Assembly (NCBI GenBank): GCA_037126765.1
Contig: JBBCBC010000049.1
Coordinates: 806,001-870,000, forward strand
Source: Stenogyne calaminthoides
Lineage: Eukaryota; Streptophyta; Magnoliopsida; Lamiales; Lamiaceae
Length of the DNA stretch: 64,000 nucleotides
Direction: 5' to 3'
The notes beneath the pieces were generated by a model, which saw only the letters and a list, made by a program, of their open reading frames with translations, searched no databases and was not told the origin of the DNA. The position numbers and the translations under genes are program-made. Of the stretch, positions 48,906 to 60,624 are shown piece after piece (position 1 is the first letter of the stretch; the number at the start of each line of letters is the position of its first letter).

Positions 48906-49689
48906 AAAACATGTATGAAAAGTAAATGTGACTTCGAATTCGGGATGGAGGTAGTATTATTTTTAATTTAGCTTATATTGTTAGATAAACTAAATTGGTC
49001 CTGACAAGACTGGGTGACCGTGTACTGGAAGACAAGGTCATAACCGAAAATAATTCAGGTGAGATGGTGTTGATCCCCAGACTTTCCTTGACTCCGTTAG
49101 ACCCTAGATTGTCGTTCAAGTTGCAGAGGAGACAGTTCCCATTAATTGTCTCATATGTAATGTCGATAAACAAGAGTCAATGATAATCGATTGCAAATGT
49201 TGGCATATTTTTGAAGAGATCAGTTTTCAGTCACAGTCAGTTATACGTGGTAGTTTTGAGAGTCACCAATCGCAAGAGCTTGAAGATTTTGGTGTGCGTC
49301 GATGATGGAAAAACAAAAAAAAAAAAAACAAAATGTGGTTTTCAAGAGGTTTTTCGGAATCTTTAATCATTTTAAACTTCGGTTATTTAAACACTACGTT
49401 TTTTTACATGAACACATAGTTGTTATCTGCTTTCACTTATATTTCAGCGTGTTTCGATATTTTCAGTACTTAACGAATCAATTTCATTTAAAATTGTGTA
49501 TCAAATATGAATTCCTTAAAATGTTACTCACTATTAAAAACAATTGTTCAACTACAGCCGTGCATCGCAAGAGGCTGCCTTCGACAATCTTCATGAGATT
49601 TAAAATAGGTATTTGACATTCTGCATCAGATATAACATACGTATGGAGATTAAAAATCTTGTAGGGATACAAATATCAAGATATAATAT

Positions 49690-50100
49690 AGTATACCTTA
49701 AATAAAATAGTTATGCAATTTTAATGAGTATTACCTGTAAAAGAAACCATTAAACCAACATAAATTATGTAGCAATCAAATAAATCAACATGAATGAACT
49801 ATAAGAACTGCAGTTTTAGTAAGTATTACCAGTAAAAGACACCATTCAACCAACATATATTGTGTAGCAATCAAATAAATCAACTTGACTATAAGATTGA
49901 TATACGGTGAAAAATTATCTTACCAAATCATTAGATGTAAAATAAGAATATGCAAAACAGAGATCCTCAAAACAACTAATAAATAAACAATTGTATGAAA
50001 TACAAATATAAAAAAAATCATATAAATATACTTTAAATAAATAGATCAACAATTATCTCACCAAATGATTAGATGTAAAATAAAAAATAGAACATCAAAA
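49690..50100. repeat. Imperfect 110-base direct duplication
   Basis: GAGTATTACCTGTAAAAGAAACC...GTAGCAATCAAATAAATCAAC (from 49720) is repeated as GTATTACCAGTAAAAGACACC...GTAGCAATCAAATAAATCAAC (from 49821). The shorter word CCAAAT-ATTAGATGTAAAATAA also recurs at about 49923 and 50062. Confidence 0.5.
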
Positions 50101-50470
50101 GCAAAATAAAAAATAAAAAAAAAAATAAAAATCCTGAAGGTTGAGATTCTTTTTTTTTTTTTTTAATAATTAGATGTGGATTGAGATTAAATTTAAGATG
50201 AAATATTATACATATTTTTTCCAAAGATTTTTCCTAATATATATAAAAGCAGAAATTGCCCCAAATTTAGAAACCATTGGATTTTCCCGCAAAAAATTAT
50301 TGCAAAATTGGGAGACGAATCTTTGGAAAAAATATTGTGATAATTTCAAATATTGGATTTCAGAAAAAATCTTTGGAATATCTTTGAAATTTTGGAATAT
50401 CATTTTTCCTAATACATCTAAAAAAATCTTTGGAATATCTTTTGAACTTTGGTAAAATCATGATCAAATT

Positions 50471-50640
50471 CAGTGATTTCAAAAATCGATTGAACTGGTC
50501 GGTTGAACCGAGAACTGGCCATGGAACCGGTCCAATTACCCTTAAAAAATTATTTTTACGGTTGAATCGGAAAAACCGGTCAAAAAAAAAAAAAATGGCA
50601 AAATCGGTTGAACCGATTTTGTTTTTTGTTACCGGTGCAA
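50471..50640. mobile_element. hAT fragment inside the Helitron
   Basis: CAGTGATTTCAAAAATCG matches the end of the hAT element at 50829, and GGTTGAACCG words follow in both orientations. The right terminus is missing, so the fragment was truncated or captured by the Helitron. Confidence 0.6.
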
Positions 50641-50981
50641 CAAATTAGTACTTTGGTATAAGAAAAATATTGTCTCTGAAATAACCGTGCATCGCACGGG
50701 TTCAGTTACTAGTATTTCGGAAAACCAGACCCGAAATTGAACATTCGTGAACCAATTTTGATTTCTCAAAATCCCAGTCATTTTCGTGCTATATAACATA
50801 CATTGGCTCATAAATTATGTATTATACACAATGATTTCAAAATCGGACCGGATCGGTCTGTTGAACCGGGAACCGGACCCGGGACCGGTTTATAGGTTAA
50901 ACCGGTCAAAATCGATAAAAAATCGGTTCGACCGGTTTTTTTTTTTAAATTTAAACTTTTTTTTAAAATTTTAAACTATTA

Positions 50982-51257
50982 CTCCCTCCGTCCCATTCTT
51001 TAAGAGAAACTTGCCATTATTTTTGTCTCAATCTTTAAGAGAAACTTTTTAAAATACTAATAAACAATTCTTTCTACTTTATTACTTTATCACATAAAAT
51101 ACTAATAAACAACTTATTCTACTCCCAACTACCCATCACTTTATCACTTTATCACATAAAATACTAATAAACAACTCTTTCTACTTTATCACTTTATTAC
51201 TATTCTAATAAATCCTTATGAACAGTCAGAAACTCTTAAAGAATGGGACGAAGGTAG
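50982..51257. mobile_element. Stowaway MITE nested in the hAT element
   Basis: TA duplication at 50980-50981 and 51258-51259. The ends are CTCCCTCCGTCCCATTCTTT and, inverted, CTACCTTCGTCCCATTCTTT. A degenerate internal repeat of CACATAAAATACTAATAAAC occurs three times. Confidence 0.88.
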
Positions 51258-51339
51258 TAATTATTTAGGTAAAAAAAATAATTATTTTTAATACCAATCA
51301 AGTTTTAACTAATCTTTCTTGTGAGTAAGAATCTAAACC

Positions 51340-51725
51340 TCCACCCCTTTTATATTACTTCATCTCATATATTTTTAGTACTTATTCGATGTGGGATAGG
51401 AGGTTTAGGTATAATTTAGATCCACCTCCACTCCCTTTTATATTACTCCATCTCACATCTTTCTTAATACTTATTCAATGTGGGATGGGAGATCCATAAA
51501 GTCCACCTACTCTCCCTTTTATATTACTCAATCTCACATCTTTTTTAATACTTATTCGATGTGGGATAGGAGATCCATAAAATCTACCTCCTCTCCCTTT
51601 TATATAACTTCATTTTACATTTCTTCTAATACTTATTCGATGTGGGACAAATATTTTCCCCTTTTTATATTATTTTTTTCTCACATTTCATCTAATACTT
51701 ATTGTCTTATTCAATGTGGGACAAA
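51340..51725. repeat. About 81-base tandem repeat with ATTCGATGTGGGA
   Basis: Five units, each with CTCCCTTTTATATTACT, TCTCACAT and CTTATTCGATGTGGGA, spaced 74-89 bases apart, inside the hAT element. Confidence 0.7.
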
Positions 51726-52390
51726 ATCTCTTTCTAAAAAAAAACCAACACATTTATATTATTTTTATGGTTCAAGTTTGATTAATTAAATTTAAATATT
51801 AATATTATAAGTCCATTGATGAATTAGTCATTTTAAAAAAATAGTAAAATATAAAAAATATTTAAAAAAATAGATATAAATCATTTAAACGGTTGAACCG
51901 CCGTTTGAACCGGTCCGACCGGTTGAACCGCTGACCGGTGATCTGTCCGGTTCGATCACCGGTTCGGTTATAAAAACACTGATTATACAAGCATTAAACA
52001 ATAAAAACACAAAAAAAAAAGATGTTTACCTGGGCCTTTTGGGTTCTTAAATCTTGTTTCCTAGGTATCAAATTATATGGGCCTATACATATGAGTGTCT
52101 ATGGGCCTATTTTTGGTACACATCTCGCAAGTATTAAAAAAGCCCATATGAAATTTAACATGGTATCATGAATTTTTAGTGTCAATTCTCCTACTTCAGA
52201 TTTGGATTTTCATCTTGCTGTCTGTCATATTTTACTGCTTCTTATTTAGTAAATTAAACATTTCTACATCGAGGTTCTATCTAGTAAAAGAAAACATTTC
52301 TACATGGAAGTGGAATGTATTATATTGATTCTTTAAAATTTCTTTATTTATAATTTTTTTATTTTATACTAGAACTTAGGATGCTCGAAT

Positions 52391-52745
52391 TAGTGTTTTC
52401 ATAACCGGCAGTCAAACTAAGCTGGACATCGGTGGCGGTTCAACCGATTGGACCGCGTTTAAATGACCTCTGCTTATTTTATAAAATATTACTTATGCTA
52501 CATTAAAAAATAAATAAATATGCATTTATAAAAAGTTTAAATTATAATAACATATAAATTTCATATTGAAATAAATATAATAGAATCCTAGACAACCCAA
52601 TCCAATACAATTTAAAATACTAAACTTTAAAATAGGGATGATAAAAGTTAGGATTAAGTTTAAATTAATTAAATAAAAAATCACAAAAAAAAACCAGTTC
52701 AACCAGTTCTATCAGTTTTTTCCGATTCAACAGTAAAAACGTTTT
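52391..52745. mobile_element. Decayed hAT relative
   Basis: TAGTGTTTTCATAACCGGCA on the left resembles the hAT ends at 50829-51981, and AACCAGTTCAACCAGTT words near the right end (52690-52720) are diverged GGTTGAACCGG repeats. No duplication was found. Confidence 0.45.
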
Positions 52746-52754
52746 TTGAGATGC

Positions 52755-53031
52755 AAAGTATAGTGTGAACAAATTTCACGGTGAAACTGGTTAAGGAGTG
52801 TGACTTATATTAATAAAGAGTGTGACTTTTTACTGAAAATGGTGTGACGTTTTTCTATAAAGAGTATTACTCATAAAAGTGAAGGGTGTGACTTATATTA
52901 TAGCAAAGAGTGTCGTAGTGATAACTAAAGAGTGTGACTTATATTACTAAAGGATGTGATTTATATTACTAAATAGTATGTCTGTAAAAAAAAAAACTAG
53001 TTTCACGGTGAACAAATTTCACAGCATACCA
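52755..53031. repeat. GTGTGACTTATATTACTAAAG repeat element, copy 2
   Basis: It has inverted ends: GTATAGTGTGAACAAATTTC on the left and, inverted on the right, GGTATGCTGTGAAATTTGTT. Inside are about seven AAGAGTGTGACTTATATTAC variants. It is collinear with 48655-48905, and this copy is complete. Confidence 0.65.
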
Positions 53032-53459
53032 ACTCCTTTTGAGAGTAATCGAACCCATTTTATAGATTTTTTTTTCTTATGAAAAGTTTGAACATTTGGA
53101 TAGACCTAATTTAGTGTCGGGTGTAAATTTTTTTTTCTTAATTTAAAATATATGTACAGATCTAATCTCAATCCCCACCCCATAATAACAATAATACTAA
53201 CAATAATAATAATAATAATAAATATATAACTCTCCCAAAGATAAATATTTTGAATAATATTTGTATGAACTTAGTTCATATGAACTTTATTTTAATTTTT
53301 ATTCATTTACATAATGATTTAACCCGTGAATATATGTAATTATTATGAAATATATTATAAATGAGCTAGTTTAACCTAATTGTTTTGACAAACAATTAAG
53401 TTCGTGAACCAAAATCATGGAAATTTATGGTGAAATAATATTCTTTTGCTTAAGAGGAA

Positions 53460-53658
53460 CTCCATCCGTCCCAAGATGACTTGAACACTGGAAATGACAC
53501 ACAAACCAAGTAAAGTGAGTTTTAGTGGGTTTTAGTGGAATAAAATAAGGGTGTTGTGAGTGTATTAATATTATATTTATTTCAATTTTGGGAGTGTTCA
53601 AGTAATGTTGAGACGTTCAAATAAGACAAGTGTTCAAGTAATGTTGGGACGGAGGGAG
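53460..53658. mobile_element. Stowaway-like MITE
   Basis: The left end is CTCCATCCGTCCCAAGATGA and the inverted right end is CTCCCTCCGTCCCAACATTA. TA follows on the right (53659-53660); the left flank is AA, so the duplication has decayed on that side. Confidence 0.7.
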
Positions 53659-55156
53659 TATCATGTTTCAATAATTTTGAGAATAATTCATGATTTTTTT
53701 TAATGTGATACTTTGTATATTTAAAAGGTATTTTAAAAAAAGTTCAAGTGTATATATTTTAAGGTAGACCTACTCAATAATTTTAGTTTTTTGTTTCTAT
53801 TCTTGGTCCGATGTTTGAATTCAAGTGAAGATGCATTTTTGTTTTTAATTTTTCCCTTTTTATACTGAAACATAATAATTCATTTGATTTAGTTACTGCT
53901 CCATTAAGTACCTAGGGTTTCTTCTCTCTGAGACAACTCTTAGGGTTTTCGGTCCTGGCGGCTAGAGTTTAGGTTTCTTCTTGTTGTCAACGTCAAATTC
54001 CTCACGAATTCGCGTTGATTTCTTCGTTTCTTCCTCTTCTTTTCCCTGCTTGTGTTTTGTGTTTCTTTTCAGGTCTCCTCGCTCGTGACGCGTGATTTGG
54101 TGCAGTCCAAAGGGTTGTGGTTTTGTGCGGATCCGGGGAAGGTCGCCTGGTTATCTCCTACCTTCTCGCCTCCCTCCAGTAAAATGTCAATCCCTGTTTC
54201 TGATCTGTGCGCCAGTCTTTCTCTGGACGATGAGGAAAGCATTCAGATCCCGATTCTCCAAAATTTTGAGACTTCCTTCGATGGGTTCTTCGTCATGATC
54301 GGTAAAGTTATGGCTCCTAGATCTATCCCGCATTCCGATCTAGAGTCCATGTTCCGTAATATTTGGAACCCTAAACAATCGATGGTGTGGAAACCAATGG
54401 ATACCAATATTATCGTCATACTGTTTACTGCGGAGACGGACTATCTCCGAGTAATGAAAGGAGCTCCGTGGCTTTTCGATCGCTACCTATTTGCCATCGA
54501 AAAAGTGGACAACAAAGCCATCCCGGCGTCTTTTAATCCATCAACAAGCCCCTTCTGGGTTCAGATCCATTCGTCTCCCTATTGGTTTCCTCAACACTAA
54601 TTTTGCTAAGATCGCTGGAGACCAACTTGGTGGGTTTATTGAAGCTGACTCAGATAAAGATGGGAGTTTGTTGGGGAATTTTCTGAGGATCCGCGCTATT
54701 CTAGATCTCTCAAAACCCTTGAGGAAAAAACTCAAGGTTTCTCAGGGAAGTGTCGAGATTGAATGTGATTTGTTGTATGAAAGGTTGCCTCTTTTCTGTT
54801 TCTTCTGTGACCGTATTGGCCATGTCGACAAAGACTGCGACACAAAGCTCCTGAATTCTACCACCACAGCAACCACATTCCGGTTCAGCAACTCTCTCCG
54901 TGCTCTTGCTAATTCTAGTCCTTTTCATGCCGCCAGAAACAAGCCTCACTCTAGCATGGAAAGGGCTAATCCCTATCATCCTCCCAGCCTCCCTACTGCC
55001 AAAACCAAAACACACATTATTCTAACTTCGAACCCACCTTCTAAAACCGTGTCAAAAACTCCCACTTTACTCTCACCGGATTCCGTTTCTGCCACCGCCT
55101 CCCTTCCTGATACTACTCCCCCATCACTAATTCCCCAACTCCTTAGCCCACAAATC

Positions 55157-57151
55157 TGTTGGGGTTATACGTGAAAGTATGCTTTTACTTTGTATAACAT
55201 ATGTATTAAACACTTATTTACTGAAATAAATAATTTATCACAGTTGCTTTAAATATGATTGAATGTTATATATATTTATTGCAAACCGTTCATATAATAG
55301 CACATATTACATTGTAGTTAACGTGGTGATACCAGATCACAGAAGATCATGTTAACAGTCCCTTGTAAACTAGTGCGTGTTTCACAACTTAGATAGACCC
55401 GAATAGTCTATTGGTAGAAGTTGATGTGTAAGGCTCAGATTGACTTGTCTTGACCAAGAGATTACACTAGTGCATTCGATGCGCTGAAGCGGACCTGCAG
55501 AGAGGATAAACTCATTCGCACTGACTTAAGGGATGAAGAGTTAGACCTCAGTGGTTGTTGATTTCTTAATCTCTGTCACTTAATAAGGACCGTGTGCGAT
55601 TAGTAATTATTGCTTTGAATTATAAATGAGAGGAGAATCATTGAGACTTCGATACCCTATATCTTGGGCAATAATATTAATTGTACGATGGTTGCTAAAA
55701 TTAATACAAAGAATCGTGTGCTTGCAAAGTCTTGCGTGATTGGTCCCCTTGGTGGGCTCGGAACCTTTATCATACCAAATCTTGCAAGTGGAATTAATTT
55801 TTCGGTATGGATAATAAAGCTGAGTTGTCCTTACTCCAAGGATCAAAATATTAATTAATATAAAACTTTTCAGTGGCTTAATTAATTAATTGACTAAATA
55901 ATCTTAAACACGAAAAATAATAACCAGGAGTCATATTACCGTAATATGGGTTAAGGTTGGATAGTGCAATATTAATTATATGGTGGTATTAATTAATATT
56001 AATGGGCTGAATTATATTGTGGCTTAATATTGGAATTCAGAAGTCCATTGGAAGATCCATCTTAATTCTCCTAAAGGCCCTCAAGTAACCCAAATTAAAG
56101 TCCAATAAATGAAAGGTGCTTAAAATAAAATAATTATTGTTGCATAATTTTTCCTTGGTTTTTCGAAAATATTAAAGAAATAGAGGGAAAAGATTTTCTT
56201 GAAAAGATTTTATGGAAAGGAGATAAGTATTCTTGGAATACAAGATTATCCCATAAATTCAAGAAAACTCTCACTTGACTTCTTTAATTGATAATTTTGA
56301 AAATATTATAAAGAGAAAGGGAAAAAAGATTTTCTTGGAAATATTTTATGGAGAAAGATATGTATTCTTGGAATACAAGAACATCTCATAAATTCAAGAA
56401 ATATCAAATCTTGCAAATCTTCTTGTAATTTTCGAAATATTAGGCTAAATAAGGGTGTGAGATTTTTGTGGAAAAATACACGTGGAAAGAAGAATATATG
56501 GAAATATATTCAAGATTTTTTGGAGATCAAGAAAAGATCTTTCCTAACCCTATTTTGAGCCCTAATTTTCGTCCCCCTCTCTATTATAAATAGGGGATGA
56601 ATGTTTCATCCCCAACACACAGGAATTGATCATTTTTCGAAAAAATATCAGCGTCGATAAAATATCAAATATTTTGAAACGTCGACAATTTGTGTTTTTT
56701 CAAAAAAATTCAATTGCATTCAGCAATTCCATGTGTTGAAAATATTATAAATCCACAAAGGTGATGCAACAATTTTATTTTCCTTTGTTTTATAAATCGT
56801 TCATCGGAGAACCTCCCACCGAGTTATTGAACGAGGACTTGGGAATACTTGAGAAGAACTTTTGGTTGGTAGCTAGTTACTTGATCCTGTCCATCTCGGA
56901 TTATCTCTCCAACGGGTACGTTTACGTAAACTCCTAGAAATTCTCGGATTATCTCTCCAACGGGTACGTTTACGTAAACTCCTAGAAATTCCGCATGCTA
57001 GGATCTTTTTACGTGAATTTTATTTGCATGTCGTTGTTGGTGTAATTATTATTTGAATTCACTTAGGTAAATTCATGCTAGTAATAATTATTAATTTAAA
57101 TTTGTGTTTATGAGGTCATCCCGATAGATCCTAACATATGTTATCCCAACA
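55157..57151 (+). mobile_element. Solo LTR (copia family of 3410-8958) inside LINE ORF1
   Basis: A perfect 5-bp duplication, AAATC, flanks it (55152-55156 and 57152-57156). It starts TGTTGGGGTTATACG and ends TATCCCAACA, 1995 bp. The blocks are in the same order as the array near the window start. TATAAATA is at 56585-56592, with the stem-loop GGGGATGA/TCATCCCC directly downstream (56593-56613). A 48-base tandem duplication is at 56894-56989. There is no internal domain. Confidence 0.93.
56894..56989 (+). repeat. 48-base tandem duplication in the solo LTR
   Basis: TCTCGGATTATCTCTCCAAC through CTCCTAGAAAT occurs twice in direct succession with no visible difference. The equivalent segment of the array LTRs occurs once, so it is a private duplication. 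Confidence 0.8.
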
Positions 57152-57593
57152 AAATCCCCCTAGCCGCGAACCCCACTCTTACAACCGCACCAAAAGCTAA
57201 CCCTTCCATACCCCAAGAAAACTCACCACCTCAATCTCTTGCCATCACTACTTCACTACAGCTCCCTTCGATCCAAAATCCCCACCCTCCCCCCTGGGTG
57301 AAAATTTCTTGATCGATATCCCCATCACCTCAAACTCCGGGAAAAAACTACCCCGCAAATTCATCCGCAAAGCCAAACACCCTACTGCTAAGACCTCTAA
57401 AAAGCGTGGCCCACTTTCCAAACGAAAACTGATTGACGAAGAGGATTTAAGGCCTCTTCCCGACTCAAAGAAACTCAAGCCTTCCTGCAATTGATATTTT
57501 GGATACCGACTTTGTCGATGCCGACATTGAAGATGTCCACCTACTCTCTCCAACGGCGGCGACTGGACAGGAGATCCAGTCCCGCCGATCACA

Positions 57594-60500
57594 ATGAATA
57601 TCTTGAGCTGGAACTGTCGAGGTTTGGGGAACCTCCGGACAGTTCAGGAACTGCGAGGTCTTATCCGCACTAAATCCCCCTCGGTTGTGTTATTATGTGA
57701 AACAAAATGTCCCAACCGAGTAATTGATAAGTTGAAGAGTACTCTTGTTTACTTTGGCGTGTCTGTCCCTTCTGTTGGAAAGTCGGGGGGTCTTGCGCTT
57801 CCTTGGAAGAGAGAGGTGATGGTATCTCTCCGTTCTATGTCACCCAGGTTCATTGACGCCATGATCTCGTTGGGAGGATCCTCTTTCCGTATTACAGGGG
57901 TCTACGGTGAACCCGACGTCTCCAAACGCCGTCGTGCTTGGATGGAGTTTTGCAATCTCCACACGGCCCATTCTCTGCCATGGCTGTGTTTCGGAAATTT
58001 TAATGAAGTGTTGTTTCAATCAGAGTTTGAGAGTCGTAACTCTCGAGCGAATTGGCAGATGGATGCTTTCAGCAACTCCCTCAACATCTGTCATCTGAAT
58101 GATTTGGGCTACAAAGGGAGGAAATTCACTTGGGAGAGATTGAGTGTTGCCCCTTTCACGCAAAGGGCCCGTCTGGATCGGTTTCTCGCAAACCCAGATT
58201 GGATAACCCTTTTCCCTTGGCACACCGTGCAACATATCCCTTCGATTCATTCTAATCATCATTATCTCCTATTCCAATTTGGAGCCCGTAATCCGCGTTT
58301 AAATGAGTGGCAAGGTGGCAAACCATTCGGTTTGAAGCCCTCTGGGTTCGAAAAGCAGATTGCGAACAAGTTATTAAGGATAGTTGGGGAGCAAGCGATC
58401 ATGACCTCCCTGCAAAGATTTCCAACTGCGCTATCGGCCTCTTATCGTGGGGAGGCACTGATCTTAAGAAGCTCCGTGAACGGCTCAAAGAACTGAAAAC
58501 TAAATTCTCATCCCTCTCTGATGGTCCGATTGACTCTGATGTTAAACAAAACTTGGCGGACATCAAATCCCAGATTGAGTTCTATTCTGAACAAGAGAAC
58601 ATTATGTGGAAGCAAAGGGCCAAACAACACTGGCATCGCGAGGGGGATAGGAACTCATCTTACTTTCATTCCTATGCCTCCCTCAGACAATCCAAAAAAC
58701 CATATCTCTCAGCTCGCAGATGAGCACGGTATTTTGAAAGACAACAAAGCTGACCTCGAATGCATCATTTCGAGCTACTTCAGCGATATTTTTAGCTCTT
58801 CGTCCCCTTATGATTCTGATATTCAGCAGGTTGTGAGCCAGGTTCGTCACAAAATTCCACAATCCCTCAAAGACCCACTCAAAGAACCCTTCACAGGTGA
58901 AGAGGTCAGGAAGGCGCTCAAATCCATGCATCCTTTCAAATCGCCAGGCCCGGACGGTATGAGCCCTGTTTTCTTTCAAAAATTTTGGCATATTGTTGGT
59001 CTTGATGTCATTCATTATGTGCTTAAATTCCTTAACACGTGTGACTTTGATCGTGCTGTGAATAGAACTTTTATTTTCCTCTTGCCAAAAGTTGATAACC
59101 CCACCCTGGTGTCCCAATTTCGCCCCATTAGCTTATGCAATATTGTTTACAAACTTGCCATTAAATGCATTGCTAACCGTGTCCGAGGGGTTCTCCCTAT
59201 TATCATCTCAGAATCCCAGTCAGCTTTTGTTCCAGGTCGTCTCATTTTGGACAATGCCCTTATTGCTTTTGAAACTCACCACTTCATAAAGCAACGGGTG
59301 TCGGGAGCCAAAGCACTTATGTCAGTGAAGCTAGATATGAGCAAGGCTTTTGATAGGATTGAATGGTCCTTTGTCCGTGCCGTTCTTGGAGCTATGAATT
59401 TTCCGGTGAGTCTTACGAACCTCATTCTGAAGTGCATCTCGTCGGCCCATTTCTCTTTTATGCTCAATGGATCCGTTTTTGGTTCTCTCGAGCCTCAAAG
59501 AGGTATTAGGCAGGGTGACCCCCTTTCCCACTATATCTTTATCATCTGTTATGAGGTCTTTTCGAGTTTACTCCAGGATCTTCAAAGTTGCGGACACATT
59601 CATGGTATTCGAGTAGCAAGATCAGCCCCATCGATCTCTCACCTTCTCTTCGCGGATGACACATTGTTGTTGGGTCATGTCACGGTAGAGGAGGCTACAC
59701 GGCTGAAATTCGCTATCTCCCTTTACGAGCGGGTCTCGGGACAGCTTGTAAACTACGACAAAAGTGGGATTGTGTTCAGTCCCAATGTGGATCCAACAGT
59801 GACCGCCGACATTCTGCACATTTTAGGCATGAACCGTGTCGTGTCTCATGGCAAGTATTTGGGCCTCCCCTCAGTTGCCGGAAGAAAGAAAGCTGAGATT
59901 TTTGCTGGCATTGTGGAAAAGATCAGAAAACGCATTGAGTCTTGGAGCGGCAAGCTTCTCTCTAGGGGGGAAAGGAAATTCTTATTAAGTCGGTCCTCCA
60001 AGCCATTCCGGCTTACACTATGTCTTGTTTCAAATTCCCGGATGGTGTTCTTCAGGAAATTTCGAGCATGATTCGGAAATATTGGTGGGCTCAACGGATG
60101 CAGGGGCCTCAAAAATCAGTTGCGTTGCGTGGTCGAAACTCACACTAGGAAAGCCTTTCGGGGGAATCGGTTTTCGGGATCTTGATAGCTTCAATACTGC
60201 GCTTCTCGCCAAGCAAGGGTGGCGACTCCTCACAAATCCTAATTCACTCCAAATTCTGGTTTCCATGTTTACTTTGATGGGATGATTTCTAGTGTTATTC
60301 CGGGGGCAGGTTGTGGCATCTACGTGGCAGGTCATGAGTTAGTAAGAGTTTCGCCGGCATCCAGGACCCTCACCTGGCTGAGTTGCACAACTCAGCTTCT
60401 TGGCCTACAACCGGTTTCCTTCATAGGAGATGCTCAGAAAGTTATTGCTCAGGTCCTGGAAGAGGAGCCTTGTCCGATGCTGTGCTCCCCTATTCTTCAA

Positions 60501-60624
60501 GATATAAAAAACCTGCTTCATGGTGTTCTTTGTCAGGGAAGAGGCGTTCCTTCAACGTCGTCGCGCATCAGTTACCTTTTTTTGCTAAGATGAATGACTT
60601 CCTTTTGTCTCTCAGTGCTGACTG
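57594..60624 (+). pseudogene. LINE ORF2 (endonuclease / reverse transcriptase / RNase H), broken
   Basis: The APE endonuclease begins MNILSWNCRGLGNLRTVQEL and has the catalytic glutamate in LLCETK. The usual GDFNE is GNFNE here and SDH is SNH, so two catalytic aspartates are asparagines. The RT carries SPGPDGMSP, FRPISLCN, LDMSKAFDRIEWSF, GIRQGDPLSHYIF and the catalytic FADDTLLL. Frames shift near 58310, 58690 and 59990. After TNPNSLQ (about 60250) the zinc-binding connection is deleted, and the text jumps to the end of an RNase H domain (GDAQKVI, SFNVVAHQL, FFAKMNDFLLS) with a stop at about 60622. It cannot encode an active protein. Confidence 0.85.

Larger units (their letters stand above)
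48063..50712 (+). mobile_element. Composite Helitron region with a clear 3' terminus
   Basis: The 3' end is diagnostic: stem CCGTGC (50685-50690), loop ATC, stem GCACGG (50694-50699), then ten bases and CTAG (50709-50712) followed by T. Candidate 5' ends of the same family occur three times: A-TCTATATTATTATATATA at 48063, A-TCTATATATATATA at 48524, and TCCTAATATATATAAAAGCA at 50232. Each is followed by AGCAGAAA.TGCCCCAAATTT-like sequence. The nearest pairing gives a 481-bp Helitron (50232-50712); the outer ends are probably older truncated copies. No Rep/helicase gene is present. Confidence 0.7.
50829..51981. mobile_element. hAT element with perfect 8-bp duplication and GGTTGAACCGG subterminals
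   Basis: ATTATACA flanks both ends (50821-50828 and 51982-51989). The ends are CAATGATTTCAAAATCGG and, inverted, CAGTGTTTTTATAACCGA; (A)CCGGTTGAACCGG words crowd both subterminal regions. It contains a Stowaway at 50982-51257 and a tandem repeat at 51340-51725. No transposase was found. Confidence 0.87.
54184..57494 (+). pseudogene. LINE ORF1 (nucleic-acid binding protein), broken
   Basis: It starts MSIPVSDLCASLSLDDEES. An N-terminal DUF4283-like part (FVMIGKVMAPRSIPHSDLES, MVWKPMDTNIIVILF, GAPWLFDRYLFAIEK) is followed by a zinc knuckle CFFCDRIGHVDKDC (C-x2-C-x4-H-x4-C) near 54800-54845. One extra base near 54571 shifts the frame. The coding sequence is split by the solo LTR at 55157-57151, and the basic C-terminus (KKLPRKFIRKAKHPTAKTSK) follows at 57340-57494. 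ORF1 proteins of plant L1 elements bind element RNA. Confidence 0.8.

Noticed and set aside
48980..49190. 5S rRNA-like TGGGTGACCG word, as in Cassandra elements
   Set aside because: Only a short similarity; no 5S-length match and no LTR ends.
49557..49575. Second Helitron 3' end (CCGTGCATCGCA)
   Set aside because: The second stem arm is lost and there is no CTAG after it; kept only as a comment in the Helitron finding.
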